This document shows, piece by piece, positions 37,976-48,178 of a stretch of DNA of 64,000 nucleotides. This stretch comes from B30-G6 sp963701385 (GTDB lineage: Bacteria > Desulfobacterota > Desulfobacteria > Desulfobacterales > B30-G6). Numbering within the stretch: position 1 is the first letter of the stretch; every line of letters starts with the position of its first letter. The notes below the pieces were generated by a model. That model was not told the DNA's origin. It searched no databases and was given only the letters and a program-made list of their open reading frames with translations. Made by a program: the position numbers and the translations under genes. The DNA lies in contig CAVOZW010000005.1 in NCBI GenBank assembly GCA_963701385.1, positions 1 to 64,000 on the forward strand, read 5' to 3'.

Positions 37976-38878
37976 TCAGACCTTATCCGTATCTGATCTG
38001 CCCAATATTCCCGATGGCCTAAAGATCAGGGTAAAAACCAGGAAGAGGAAGGCAAAGACATCCTCATAATCACTGGAGATGTAGCCGGTGAAATAACTTT
38101 CCGACATACCCAGCACAAGGCTTCCCAGCACAGCGCCCGGCATGCTGCCGATACCCCCCAGAACTGCTGCCACAAAAGCCTTGATGCCGGCGATAAATCC
38201 TATGTAGTAATTGATCTGTCCCGTGTGGGAAGCAATCAGAACACCCCCCAATGCAGCGGTGGCGGATCCGACAATAAATGTCATCGAGATGACCTTGTTG
38301 ACATCGACTCCCACCAGCATGGCCATGTCCCGGTCTTGGGCCGTAGCCCGCATGGCTTTCCCGATTCTGGTGAACTTGATGAGAACGGTCAAGAGAACCA
38401 TGACGATGGCGGTGGTTACATAGATCACGATTTCGGAAGAGCGGACAATATGTTCAATGGGTTCCAGGAATTTAAAATCCGGAATCAGGCTGGGGAATGG
38501 CAGAAAGTTGGACGTCTGGGCCAGCAGTACGTAATATTGCAGAAACATGGACATGCCGATGGCACTGATAAGTGCTGAGAGCCTTGGTGCCTGTCGCAAC
38601 GGTTTATAGGCTATTTTTTCGATGGTGAACCCGTATGCGGCTGAGTAAACCACGGCCACGATGGAAGCGATAACGAGAATGACGATCTGGTTCCACCCCA
38701 GCATCGATAGAATACCGGCAACGATCAGGGCGGTAAAGGCACCCAGCATATAAATTTCGCCATGCGCAAAGTTGATGAGCTGGATGATGCCGTACACCAT
38801 GGTATACCCCAGCGCGATAAGGGCATAAATACTTCCGCGTGTGAGGCCTCCCAGAAAAAGCTCTAAGAAGTAGTCCAT
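37976..38878 (-). CDS. livH: Branched-chain amino-acid ABC permease LivH (second system)
   Basis: 300 residues, about eight membrane helices. GYTMVYGIIQLINFAHGE near residue 25 and NYYIGFIAGIKAFVAAVLGGIGSMPG in the second half are family hallmarks. It is separated from livK by a strong hairpin at 38911-38950, so it is probably translated from a smaller share of the transcripts than livK. Confidence 0.93.
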   Translation of the reverse strand: MDYFLELFLGGLTRGSIYALIALGYTMVYGIIQLINFAHGEIYMLGAFTALIVAGILSMLGWNQIVILVIASIVAVVYSAAYGFTIEKIAYKPLRQAPRLSALISAIGMSMFLQYYVLLAQTSNFLPFPSLIPDFKFLEPIEHIVRSSEIVIYVTTAIVMVLLTVLIKFTRIGKAMRATAQDRDMAMLVGVDVNKVISMTFIVGSATAALGGVLIASHTGQINYYIGFIAGIKAFVAAVLGGIGSMPGAVLGSLVLGMSESYFTGYISSDYEDVFAFLFLVFTLIFRPSGILGRSDTDKV

Positions 38879-38910
38879 AGTAAGGTTTTAAACCTGTCTA
38901 TATATGAAAT

Positions 38911-38950
38911 AAAAAAGTCAGGGGCCAGGCTTCACGGCCTGTCCCCCGAC
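38911..38950 (-). terminator. Attenuator hairpin with T-run between livK and livH
   Basis: On the minus strand, GTC-GGGG-CAGGC pairs with GCCTG-CCCC-GAC around a short loop and is followed by TTTTTT. This is a textbook intrinsic terminator. Placed inside the operon, it should let livK be made in excess over the membrane genes. Confidence 0.8.
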
Positions 38951-38969
38951 ATGTTGATATCATAATAGG

Positions 38970-40103
38970 CTATTTAACTTCAAAGTAGGCACCGTTCTTG
39001 ACACGATACATGGAAAAACCGACGCCTGTGGCATCGCCTCTCTCGTCAAAGCGGATGCTTCCCAGAGGGGTGTTAACATACTCGGTTCTCAGTGCCTTGG
39101 AGACAGCATCGTAGTCCGTGGAACCTGCCTTTTCAATGGCATTCAAAAGCGCCAGGGCTGCAGAATAGGCATTCAGAAAAAAAGCGCCTGGATCTTCGCC
39201 GTAAGCTGCTTTATGGGCCGTATTGGCGGCTATCGCCATGGGGTTCGAGGATACGTCCTTGGGGCCGGTGGCATAAACGCCTTCCGCATACACGCCGGCA
39301 ACCTTGATGAAGGTGTCGTCTTTTACACCATCATCGGAGATAAAGAGGGTTTTCATTTTTTTCTTGCGCATTTCCATGACAATCTTGGATGCTTCCGGGT
39401 GGTAGCCACCAAAAATTACCGCTTCCGCATCGGTTCGCTTAATTTTTTGAACCACAGCCGCATAGCTGACAGCGCCGGGTGTAACGCCTTCATACAGCAC
39501 CACCTCAGCGTCTGGCTCGGCTTCCAGGAAACTTTTGGCAAATTCTGCCAAGCCCTTGCCATAATCACCCTTGTCGTGCAGAATGGCGATTTTTTTCACC
39601 TTCAGAATATCCAGAGCAAAGTCGACTTCCAGGCGTGCCTGGGCATCATCTGAAGCAATGGTCCGAAAGAAGTTCGGGTAATCACCGCTTTGGGTTAAAG
39701 CAGGATTGGTTGCTGAAGGAGACATGACAACCACTTTAGAGCCATTGTAAATGCCGAGGGCTGCTTTGGTAGCACCACTGCAGATATGGCCCAGGACGAC
39801 ATTCACGCCTTCCCCGACCAGCTTGGTTGCGGTGTTTGTAGCGACCTCGGGCTTGCACACGTCATCTTCAACGATCAGCTCGACGGGTTTCCCCATAACG
39901 CCACCCTTGGCATTGATTTCCTTGACAACGAGCTCGGCGGCTTTGACCGTCGGGATACCATAAGACGCCAGGTCACCACTATGTGGCCCTGCAACACCCA
40001 TTTTGATTGTATCTGCCGCAAGTGCCAAGCCTGACAGGGTCAAGCAGAGAAACATGCTAGCAATTGCTATTGAAAGTATTTTCCGAACATGGTTTTTCAT
40101 CAT
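38970..40103 (-). CDS. livK: Periplasmic branched-chain amino-acid-binding protein LivK (second system)
   Basis: 377 residues with a Sec signal peptide (about 1-29, ending LALA). KMGVAGPHSGDLASYGIPTVKAAEL and VVLGHICSGATKAALGIYNG are the binding-fold landmarks, and the ligand-contacting Ser/Thr region is SPSATNPALTQ. AGGAGG precedes the start. It feeds LivHMGF. It shares only family-level features with the first LivK, so different ligands are likely. Confidence 0.93.
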   Translation of the reverse strand: MMKNHVRKILSIAIASMFLCLTLSGLALAADTIKMGVAGPHSGDLASYGIPTVKAAELVVKEINAKGGVMGKPVELIVEDDVCKPEVATNTATKLVGEGVNVVLGHICSGATKAALGIYNGSKVVVMSPSATNPALTQSGDYPNFFRTIASDDAQARLEVDFALDILKVKKIAILHDKGDYGKGLAEFAKSFLEAEPDAEVVLYEGVTPGAVSYAAVVQKIKRTDAEAVIFGGYHPEASKIVMEMRKKKMKTLFISDDGVKDDTFIKVAGVYAEGVYATGPKDVSSNPMAIAANTAHKAAYGEDPGAFFLNAYSAALALLNAIEKAGSTDYDAVSKALRTEYVNTPLGSIRFDERGDATGVGFSMYRVKNGAYFEVK

Positions 40104-40207
40104 TACATTACCTCCTTATGCGTTAGTGAAATTGAAATTTGCTTATTCCCCGTCGCTTACAGCACGAGTCAGAATCAAATTAGAGATAGTACCTAACAAA
40201 ATTAGAT

Positions 40208-40236
40208 TTTATAAACCCAAGTAGGTGTTGAGTCAA
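40208..40236 (-). promoter_or_regulatory. Sigma-70-like promoter for second liv operon
   Basis: On the minus strand, TTGACT (40236-40231), a 17-base spacer and TATAAA (40213-40208), about 105 bases before the livK start. The AT-rich flanks support it. Confidence 0.7.
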
Positions 40237-40395
40237 GCTAAAAGAGATCTAATCCGTCTGACTCAATCACGTTTCAGGGGAAATATCAAGAATATGATAA
40301 AAAATATTGCTGTTTGGCGTGCTTCCCGGTAAGAAAATAGCATCACTTGCGTTTTCATTTGAACTTTCCCTTGCTTGTCTGGAGCATTGTGCATC

Positions 40396-41255
40396 TTGAA
40401 AAACATCGGATTAGTCGTCAAAGAAGATATGGAAGCCATTCACCAGGCCGACAAATTCGAAGACTGGCTGGTTGCCAAAGGGGTTGTCGTCACTCGCAGG
40501 AATATCGAATGGCCGGATCGTGCCAACCTGGAATGCAGCACGTCCTGTGCTTCTCCGGATCTGTATTGTGTCTTTGCTCTGGGGGGCGATGGCACCTTTT
40601 TGAGTGCGGTCCGCTGGATCGGTGACCAAAAAATTCCCCTTCTTGGGGTGAAATTCGGTGAGTTGGGTTTTCTTGCGGAGACAGATGAAAACAGCCTTCT
40701 GAGCGTGGGGGAGGCTGTTTTGAAAGGTGTCTTCAAAACCAGGCCGAGGATGCGGCTGGAGGTCAAGATAGATCGCCGCGGGAAGGAAATTTTAAAAGAA
40801 ACCGTGCTCAACGATGTGGTGATCAATCGCGGCGCATCAACGCATCTGGCACACATTCAAACCTATATCGACGAGCATTTTTTAACGGAATACCGGGCGG
40901 ACGGACTGATTGTTTCAACGCCTACAGGATCCACTGCTTACTCGCTGGCCGCCGGGGGCCCTATTGTTCATCCCGGGGTCAACAGCATTCTGTTATCACC
41001 TATCTGCCCGTTTACATTGACAAATCGACCTCTGACTCGTTCCCGACTCTGTGCGAATAAAAATTCAGTTGGCTGAAAAATCTTCAGATGCCATCGTGAC
41101 CTTTGACGGTCAGGCCGGGTGTGCAATCAAGGAAGGGGATGTGATCAGCATTCAAAAAGGGTGATCATCCTATTCATGTGATCACGCTGCTGGATCATGA
41201 CGATTATTTCGATTTGTTAAAGACCAAGCTCAGATGGAGTGGGTCGAGAGTTTGA
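40396..41255 (+). pseudogene. nadK: NAD kinase, interrupted by two +1 shifts
   Basis: The first 210 residues are normal NAD kinase: LKNIGLVVKED, the diphosphate-binding FALGGDGTFLSAVR, GVKFGELGFLAET, LNDVVINRG and the active-site STPTGSTAYSLAAGGPIVHP. One extra base near 41036 then breaks the frame; removing it restores PLIVPDSVRIKIQL and VTFDGQAGCAIKEGD. A second extra G in the GGG at 41159-41161 hides the end (DHPIHVITLLDHDDYF, stop 41253-41255). NAD kinase is normally essential and single-copy, so sequencing error is more likely than a dead gene. The start is probably TTG 40396, with GGAG 11 bases upstream. Confidence 0.85.
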
Positions 41256-41345
41256 GGGGCAAGGCTTGGCGGTTAAAAGGATTCGAGGCTTGCTGAAAGC
41301 CATGAGCCATAAACGGTATCTGGCTTTCTGCTTATCGCTTATGAC

Positions 41346-42388
41346 TTACCGCCGCAGTCCGGCATCGGTGTTTTCGCCCACAGGTTCTGGTGGCAGATTC
41401 GGTTTTATGAGGAAATTATTCTGCAGGGATTGGATGACTTTGTCCACATTTTCGATTTCGTCCCTTGCTTCTTGAATAATCCGTGTGACAGATGTTGTGA
41501 TTTCCGGGACATCTTGGCTCCCTTTTTCAGCGTTTTCCAGAATGGCCTGAATGTTGGGCATATTTTTTTCAACCTCGGTCAGGATGTTTTTCAATAGTCG
41601 CCACGCTTTCAACGACCCCATCGGTAATCTCCTTAACATCGGCTCAGGCTGTTTTGCACCTGATCGACCGTATGAGGTGTTTTTGAACTGGCCTCGGAAA
41701 GAAAGGCAAGGATTTCACCCACACTTTCGAGTCGAACGACAATGGCGTCCAGAAGTTGTGTCGATGTCAGCAGGTTCCCCAATGGTGCCTTCGCCGGCTT
41801 CAATTCCCTCTTGTAATGCTTTCAATGTGCTGGGTGGTTTTGTTGATGTTTTCGAGGGCGGAAAAAAGCGGTCCTTCAGGGTCTTTGAGTGCTTGGGTGA
41901 ATTCGGCGATATCCTGAATCGCCCTGACCAGCTTTTTGGCGGTTTTTTCCACCTCAAACTCGTCCAGAATGTCGCCTATCGACTTTTTGGCCTTTGAGGG
42001 GATCTCGCCTTCCTGTTCCAGCAAAGGGGCAGTCGTTCGTACCCGGAAGGATGGAAATATACTCGGACCCGACAAACGTGGGGCTTTCTACGGTAATCAG
42101 GGTGTCCGTGCGAATTCTCGATTCATATTTTGATAAAATGGCCAGTTTGATCCTGACCTTGTTTTCGACGGAAATGGCCTTGACCTTGCCGATGTTGGTT
42201 TTGAATAGCTTCACGTCGGCGCCGACTTTCAGGTTATAGCTTTCGTCAAAGGTCGTATAGTAGGTATTGTAATCCTGAAACCAGTTTTTACCGCGCCCCA
42301 GAATAATGACGGTCGACAGTAATAATAAACCGATGAAAATAACAAAGATACCGACGATTTTTTCTTTCCTGTTGTAGGTGAGTTCCAT
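41346..42388 (-). pseudogene. MCE/MlaD-family lipid-transport protein, broken in six frame segments
   Basis: The start (ATG 42388) is clear: a basic tail, one membrane helix (IVGIFVIFIGLLLLSTVIIL) and the MCE domain (YNLKVGADVKLFKTNIGKVKAISV, ending FVGSEYISILPG). The following helical part is recoverable only by removing single bases near 42026-42029, 41826, 41777-41780, 41641 and 41587-41591. Each shift has the same +1 sense, four of them in short runs of one base. The joined product would be about 345 residues, with long coiled-coil helices and a C-terminal PNLPPEPVGENTD. MCE proteins bridge the periplasm to carry lipids. The MlaF-like and MlaE-like genes lie just upstream. Confidence 0.8.
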
Positions 42389-42453
42389 ATCAATTTAACC
42401 TATTCTAGCCTTTAGGTGGTTTCGCCTGCAGGCTATCAGCTGTTTATTGCTTT

Positions 42454-43156
42454 TTACAGCCCGCCAACCCTTGGCCCCCTGAAGCCTTGAGATGCTTCCT
42501 GTAATGTCCCATTTGATATCACAAGTTCTCTTTTGGAGAAAGTTTCAATAAACGGTTGATATTCAGATAAAAATACCATGCTTAACTCACCACCCAGCAT
42601 GTCGAGCAAGATATCGTTGAATTTCCTCAGGTTTGCTATCCCGATAAATTTTTCTGGATATTCCAGAAGCAATATCTCCGGTGTCTTGATGAGCTCTCTG
42701 ACCGTAACGGCAAAACGGTAGTCATGATCTGAAAGGGCTGCCGGTCTCAACTCAAGCTTGTCCTCGAGTGAAAATAGCCGGCAGAGCGCCCGGGTGCTTT
42801 GATCCAGCTGACTGGAAAGAGAATTTGTATAATAAGCATTCATGAGGAGCAGATTTTCGCGCACGGTTCGATTGCTTATCAGCGCAGCATGTGATGTGAT
42901 GAATCCGATATTCTTTTTTACGTCGAGAAGGTTTCTGTAGCTCGAAAAATCCAGTACGTTTCTGTTTGTATCGATACTCACCCTGTAAGGGGCGTGTTAA
43001 CGTTGCCAGCGCTCTTAAGAAAGAGAGGGCGTCATCAACGGAATCCGTCGAGATCGAAACCACCTCACCAGGGGCCATAAAAAAATCGAAAGGCTGAAAT
43101 GGTCGACCCGATTGATAGGAAATGAACGAATAATCAGTGAGTTCAATGAGTTTCAT
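42454..43156 (-). pseudogene. MlaF-like ABC ATPase homologue lacking Walker motifs, with one +1 shift
   Basis: The region starts MKLIELTDYSFISYQSGRPF and follows ABC ATPase layout. At the P-loop position, however, it reads PGEVVSISTDSVDDALSFL with no G-x4-GK[ST]. The signature site reads AALSDHDYRFAVTVREL instead of LSGGQ-x-R-x-x-LAR, and Walker B is PEILLLEYPEKF instead of LLLDEP. These changes lie in unbroken frame, so they are not caused by the shift near 42981-42983, where RPLQG resumes as VSIDTNRNVLDFSSYR after one base is removed. It sits between MCE and MlaE genes, where the ATPase belongs. It cannot hydrolyse ATP as written. Confidence 0.65.
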
Positions 43157-43159
43157 TTT

Positions 43160-43938
43160 TCAAAGATAGAATAATACAGATATGGTCGCACTGATGATTA
43201 GGCAGTAAATAAAGCACTGCACCGATGCTTTGGAAGCAGCTACGGGAATCTGAGTGATATGTCGTTGCGTTCTGAATCCATGATAAAGACACGTAACGGT
43301 AATGGTAATACCGAATAATAATGCTTTGATGATGCCGACGGTAATATCTGCTACAGATATGGCATTTGCGATTTGAAGAAGGTACTCTCCAAGATTGATA
43401 TAGGTGATGATCCAAACGATTGCATAACCGCCCACGATAGCGACGATGTCAAATACAATAAAAAGACATAAAATGGCTGAGGTGATGCCCACCAGCCTCG
43501 GTACACAGATGACCCAGAGTGGATCGAGCCCCGACATTTCCAGTGCGTCCATTTCATTAAAGACATTCATGTAGCTGATTTCTATTGTAACCGCAGTGGC
43601 GGATCGAAGAATAATTAAAAATGCCGTTACAATCGGGCCCAAGCTCTCTTACAATAATGAGGACTGTAATTTTCCCCAGATCGTACTGTCCCGAAAACTT
43701 GGAAAACTGTACAATAATCATGGCACCGATGAGTGTCGCAATGGGAAGAATCATTGGAAGTGCCTGAACGGCCGTAAAATAGACCTGTTCAAGTGTATTG
43801 CGACGAACCATGGCCATTCCCTGTCTTTGGCGGAAACGTGATAAGGCGCAGGATTTTATAGGCAAAGGTGATGAGTGTTGCAATCTGGTTGAATGATTGC
43901 TGGGTTTGCCTGCCTATTGAACCGATGATGGTTTGCAT
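43160..43938 (-). pseudogene. MlaE-type ABC permease, two +1 shifts
   Basis: ATG 43938, with AAAGG 6 bases upstream, opens MQTIIGSIGRQTQQSFNQIA. After one surplus base near 43829 it continues QGMAMVRRNTLEQVYFTAVQALPMILPIATLIGAMI, and after another at 43638-43640 as LGPIVTAFLIILRSATAVTIEISYMNVFNEMDALEMSGLDP. This is the core of the MlaE/Ttg2B permease, whose ELGP and EMDAL-like motifs are diagnostic. The remaining five-helix body ends at 43160. It would move phospholipid between the inner membrane and the MCE protein. Confidence 0.82.
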
Positions 43939-44153
43939 ACATGCCTTTGTGTTTGCTGTTCTTGATCTGTGGTGTCACAGCCTTCAGAGAGTAGTCCTTG
44001 GGCGAGACGCTATCCGCCAGTTTGGCTGACCATGGTACGCGTCCGGGTATTGACATAAAAAATCTTACACTATATAGTCTAAAAAGGTCAACAAAATTAG
44101 ATAAATATGAAGAAGTTCCGTCAGTCGCAGACCGTCCGATCTTTGGAGGATAA

Positions 44154-45030
44154 ATGAAACGCAGTGTGATGTTGTTGCTTGCCGTTACCCTGTGCTTCCA
44201 GGTCGGGTATTCAAAGGGTGCTGAGAATTCTGCTTATATTGAAATTCTGGGACCAGGCCGTATTGATTGGGCCGCCGGTATTTTTCAGTCCAGCGGTATC
44301 GGACCGCCACCGGAGAAAAAGAGAGATGGGGATAAGGCTGAACGAGAAAAAGCCTTCAATACGTCCAAGAGCTTAGCGTTAAAAAACATGGTGGCGCTTG
44401 TCATGGCAACACGGATCGATGCACGTTCCTCTGTACGGGATATCGCCTCGAGAAACGATAGGGTCATGGCCAAAGTCGAGAATCTCATCAATAGGTCCAA
44501 GGTGCACAAGCAGGCGTATCTGTCGGATGGAACCGTTGAAATTACGTTGCAGATGAAAATGTTCGGTGGATTTGCCCAACTGATTCTTCCCGAAGAGATC
44601 AAACAGATTGAAACCATTAAAACCGTATCCAAGGGAAAGACCCCTAAACACGGAAGCGATTTTGTTTCACCGCCTCCAATGGCGGAAGAGCGCTTGACCG
44701 GTTTGGTGGTGGATGCCCGTGGAACAAAGGCGCTGCCGTCGTTGGTACCGGTAATTCGTAGACGAAAAGGGAAAGCAAGTTTATGGTCCGGCATTTGTCA
44801 GTCGAGAGTTTGCTGTGCAGCAGGGTTTGGGTCGCTACATGACCGACACCGAATCAGCCCTCAAGAATCCTCTTGTGGGCAAACATCCGCTGCTGGTAAA
44901 AGGATTGCGTGCAGAAGGTAATGACCGGTCTCGGATCGTTATCAGCAATGCCGATGCATCCAGGCTCCTGAGCATGTCGGAGAACCTTTCTTTTCTGAAA
45001 AAATGTCGTGTCATTTTTGTAATTGACTGA
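44154..45030 (+). pseudogene. LPP20-like secreted protein, one +1 shift
   Basis: The signal peptide (about 1-23) is followed by ILGPGRIDWAAGIFQSSGIGPPP and a helical AFNTSKSLALKNMVALVMATRID block, as in LPP20-like or FlgT-like periplasmic proteins. At 44757 one extra C breaks VPVI. With it removed, the frame reads VDEKGKQVYGPAFVSREFAVQQGLGRYM and ends FLKKCRVIFVID at 45030, about 290 residues in all. The function of this family in deltaproteobacteria is poorly known. It is divergent from the Mla-like genes and adjoins a TPR lipoprotein. Confidence 0.7.
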
Positions 45031-45043
45031 ATCAGGGGGAGGC

Positions 45044-45496
45044 ATGATCGATAGTACCTCAATTGTAATTTTCGTTCAGGGTATGGCAAAAAACACAAAA
45101 AATCTCTTTCTTTTTCGGTTTGGACGGAGTCGGAACCTGATCCTTATTTTCTTGGTTGCTTGCCTAATGATCTTGCTGTCATGCGGACCGGAAACCATTT
45201 TGCTGCGACCCAGCCTGGATACGCCGTCTCAGCATGTTGATAATGGATACAAACTGATGGCATACGGTAAAATCGACGCTGCCATCAGGGAATTCAAACG
45301 ATCCATGGAACTCAACGCCGAATATGCGCCCGCATATGTGGGCTTGGGGATCGTCTACGGCATGAAAGGAGATTTGAACCAAGGCAGAGACCTGATGGAT
45401 AGAGCAAAGGCCCTGGCGAGAAACGAAGAGCAGAAAAAGGAAGTTGAGATGGGGTTCGAACGGTTGGATTACATTGCCCAGGAAGGACTGGAGTGA
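45044..45496 (+). CDS. TPR-repeat lipoprotein
   Basis: 150 residues from the ATG at 45044, preceded by GGGGGAGG that is unusually close; the ATG at 45083 is a good alternative. A basic stretch and hydrophobic helix end in the lipobox ILLSC, then two TPR-like helix pairs: GYKLMAYGKIDAAIREFKRSMELN and YAPAYVGLGIVYGMKGDLNQG. A lipid-anchored scaffold for protein contacts is likely. It follows the LPP20-like gene at 13 bases and is probably cotranscribed. Confidence 0.75.
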   Translation: MIDSTSIVIFVQGMAKNTKNLFLFRFGRSRNLILIFLVACLMILLSCGPETILLRPSLDTPSQHVDNGYKLMAYGKIDAAIREFKRSMELNAEYAPAYVGLGIVYGMKGDLNQGRDLMDRAKALARNEEQKKEVEMGFERLDYIAQEGLE

Positions 45497-45598
45497 GGGG
45501 TGAAGATTTTGAAGATCGGTGGGCGTGAGGTGTCTTCGCTCACCCCTTTCAGCGACACGCCGACCCTCAATTCCTCCAACCCGCCACCCCCCTTTGCC

Positions 45599-46855
45599 TT
45601 AGGTCCCTATATTCCACGATGCCAAATACTGTTTCTGCTCGCGGGTAAGCCGGTCAATCTTGATACCCATGGAAATTAGTTTTTCTTTTGCTATGGCCGT
45701 GTCGATTTCCTCCGGAACCGGGTGTACCTCCAGTTCCAGTGAGTCTGACCGCTTGACCATATGTTCGATACAAAGCGCCTGATTTGCGAAGCTCATATCC
45801 ATAACACTTGACGGGTGGCCTTCTGCGGCAGCCAGGTTGATGAGTCTGCCGTCACCCAACACATTGATGCACCGCCCATCCGCCATCACATACTCTTCCA
45901 CAAACGGCCGGATCATTCTTCTGCTTTTGGCCAACTCGTCCAGAGATGCAAGGTCCAGTTCGACGTTGAAATGACCGGAATTGGCAACAATGGCTCCATT
46001 TTTCATGAGTGAGAAGTGTTCTTTACGGATAACCTTGATATTGCCGGTTACGGTGCAGAAAAAATCACCAATCCTGGCGGCTTTTTTCATGGGCATAACA
46101 GAGAACCCGTCCATAACCGCCTCCAAGGCTGTCAAGGCGTCAACTTCCGTAATGATGACATTTCCACCCATGCCTCTCGCTCTCATGGCCAGACCCCGGC
46201 CACACCAGCCATATCCACAGACGACAAATATCGATCCTGCGATCAACCGGTTCGTCGCGCGGATAATGCCGTCCATGGTACTTTGACCGGTGCCATATCG
46301 GTTGTCAAAGAAGTGCTTCGTCTTGGCATCATTGACTGCAATGATAGGATATTTCAAAACCTTATCCGCGGCCATACTTTTGAGTCTGATAACGCCGGTT
46401 GTGGTCTCTTCTGTCCCTCCCTGAACCCGGTCGATGAGTTCGGATCGTTCGGAATGTAGCGTGGAGACCAGGTCGGCACCATCGTCCATGGTGTACTGCG
46501 GCTTATTGTCGATTACAGCGTTGATGTGGCTGTAATAGGTTTCGTTATTTTCACCCTTGATGGCAAAAACAGCGATCTTGTCGTTTTTTACAAGGGAGGC
46601 TGCCACATCGTCCTGGGTACTTAACGGGTTGGAAGCGCAGAGATAAACCTGTGCGCCGCCCGCTTTGAGGGTCTGCATCAAAGAAGCTGTTTCCGTTGTC
46701 ACGTGAAGGCATGCACCGAGACGTGTTCCTTTCAATGGTTGTTCTATTTCAAATCGTGCTTTGATACGATTCAGCACCGGCATGTTTTGATTGGCCCACT
46801 CGATGCGCAAGGCGCCCTCTTTGGCGAGCTTTACGTTTTTTACATCATGATTCAT
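45599..46855 (-). CDS. ahcY: S-adenosylhomocysteine hydrolase
   Basis: 418 residues from the ATG at 46855, with AGGAG 9 bases upstream. It contains the substrate-binding HVTTETASLMQTLKAGGA, the NAD-binding ICVVCGYGWCGRGLAMRARGMG-type loop (here from FVVCGYG) and the C-terminal catalytic-site contacts near HPSSVMDMSFANQAL. It lacks the 40-residue insert of plant and many bacterial forms. It splits SAH into adenosine and homocysteine with bound NAD. It lies 81 bases after metK on the same strand, giving a compact SAM-recycling pair. Confidence 0.95.
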   Translation of the reverse strand: MNHDVKNVKLAKEGALRIEWANQNMPVLNRIKARFEIEQPLKGTRLGACLHVTTETASLMQTLKAGGAQVYLCASNPLSTQDDVAASLVKNDKIAVFAIKGENNETYYSHINAVIDNKPQYTMDDGADLVSTLHSERSELIDRVQGGTEETTTGVIRLKSMAADKVLKYPIIAVNDAKTKHFFDNRYGTGQSTMDGIIRATNRLIAGSIFVVCGYGWCGRGLAMRARGMGGNVIITEVDALTALEAVMDGFSVMPMKKAARIGDFFCTVTGNIKVIRKEHFSLMKNGAIVANSGHFNVELDLASLDELAKSRRMIRPFVEEYVMADGRCINVLGDGRLINLAAAEGHPSSVMDMSFANQALCIEHMVKRSDSLELEVHPVPEEIDTAIAKEKLISMGIKIDRLTREQKQYLASWNIGT

Positions 46856-46935
46856 TGCTGTTTTTCTCCTGTATATTACTTTTATGTGTTCATGCTGAAA
46901 GCCTGCAGAAAGGGAATGCATTGAATTTTTTCTGG

Positions 46936-48105
46936 TTACAGGCCCGCCTTTTTTCTTATCTCTTCTACTCTATGGGTCTGCTCCCATGAAAATTCAGGTT
47001 CGGACCTGCCGAAATGACCATATGCGGCGGTTTTACGATAGATGGGCCGCAATAGATCAAGGTACTCGATAATTGCAGCAGGGCGCAGATCAAAGACGGT
47101 TTTTACAATGTCCTCCACCTGTTGCTTGGGGATAACGCCAGTTCCCATGAGATCGACCATAATGGAGACCGGTTCGGCAACACCGATGGCATAGGCGATT
47201 TGAATTTCACATTTTTTCGCCAGCCCGGCGGCAACGATATTTTTTGCGATATGCCGACCCATGTAGGAAGCGCTCCGGTCCACTTTGGAGGGATCTTTAC
47301 CGGAAAAGCATCCACCTCCGTGGCTTCCCTGGCCGCCGTAAGTGTCGACGATAATCTTTCTTCCAGTGACACCGCAGTCGCCCATGGGCCCACCCACCAC
47401 AAATTTACCTGTCGGGTTGATGAAATATCGGGTATCACCGTCCCGCAATTCTGCCGGAATGGTCTTTTTGATGACCTCCTCGATAATGGCTTCCCTGAGT
47501 TCTTCATAAGAGATGTCCGGTTTGTGCTGGGTGGAAACAACCACCGTATCCACCCGCAGGGGAACGCCGTTTTCATATTCGATGGTGACCTGGGATTTGC
47601 CGTCGGGTCTCAGAAAATCGAGTGCGCCACTCTTGCGGATCCGGGCGAGGCGTTTACATAAGTTGTGCGCAAATATTATCGGCATGGGCATGAGCTCCGG
47701 TGTTTCATCGGTGGCAAAACCGAACATGAGACCCTGGTCGCCGGCACCTTGCTCTTTGTAAAGCCCCTCACCTGTGTTAACACCCTGGGCGATATCGGGG
47801 GACTGCCTGCCAATACTGGTAATGACGGAACAGGTCTGATAATCGAACCCCATCATCGAAGAGCTGTAGCCGATGTCGCGGATGGTATCACGAACAATTT
47901 GGGGCATATCCACATAACATTGGGTGGTGATTTCCCCGGCAATAAATGCCAGACCCGTGGTTACGAGTGTTTCACATGCAACCCGGCAGTTTTTGTCTTG
48001 AGCCATTATTGCATCCAGCACGGCATCGGATATGGCATCTGCCACCTTGTCCGGATGTCCCTCTGTTACCGACTCGGATGTAAAAAAAACTTTATCTTTT
48101 TCCAT
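46936..48105 (-). CDS. metK: S-adenosylmethionine synthetase
   Basis: 389 residues. TSESVTEGHPDKVADAISDA with the catalytic His, GAGDQGLMFGFATDET, the GDTRYFINPTGKFVVGGPMGD segment and GGGCFSGKDPSKVDRSASY are all canonical. It makes SAM from methionine and ATP in the cytosol. AAGGAG precedes the ATG. The TTGACA promoter about 100 bases upstream probably serves metK and ahcY together. No SAM riboswitch structure is apparent in the leader. Confidence 0.97.
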   Translation of the reverse strand: MEKDKVFFTSESVTEGHPDKVADAISDAVLDAIMAQDKNCRVACETLVTTGLAFIAGEITTQCYVDMPQIVRDTIRDIGYSSSMMGFDYQTCSVITSIGRQSPDIAQGVNTGEGLYKEQGAGDQGLMFGFATDETPELMPMPIIFAHNLCKRLARIRKSGALDFLRPDGKSQVTIEYENGVPLRVDTVVVSTQHKPDISYEELREAIIEEVIKKTIPAELRDGDTRYFINPTGKFVVGGPMGDCGVTGRKIIVDTYGGQGSHGGGCFSGKDPSKVDRSASYMGRHIAKNIVAAGLAKKCEIQIAYAIGVAEPVSIMVDLMGTGVIPKQQVEDIVKTVFDLRPAAIIEYLDLLRPIYRKTAAYGHFGRSEPEFSWEQTHRVEEIRKKAGL

Positions 48106-48178
48106 GCTGCATCTCCTTTGGATTTGTATCGGCGAAACGGCTGTCAGGCCTTAAGGCGATATTCAAACAGAACGCGTA

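Noticed and set aside
43884..44056. Possible extra N-terminal coding stretch upstream of the MlaE-type permease (MSIPGRVPWSAKLADS...)
   Set aside because: Different frame from the permease start, no ribosome site and no recognisable STAS or other domain; the permease starts well at 43938.
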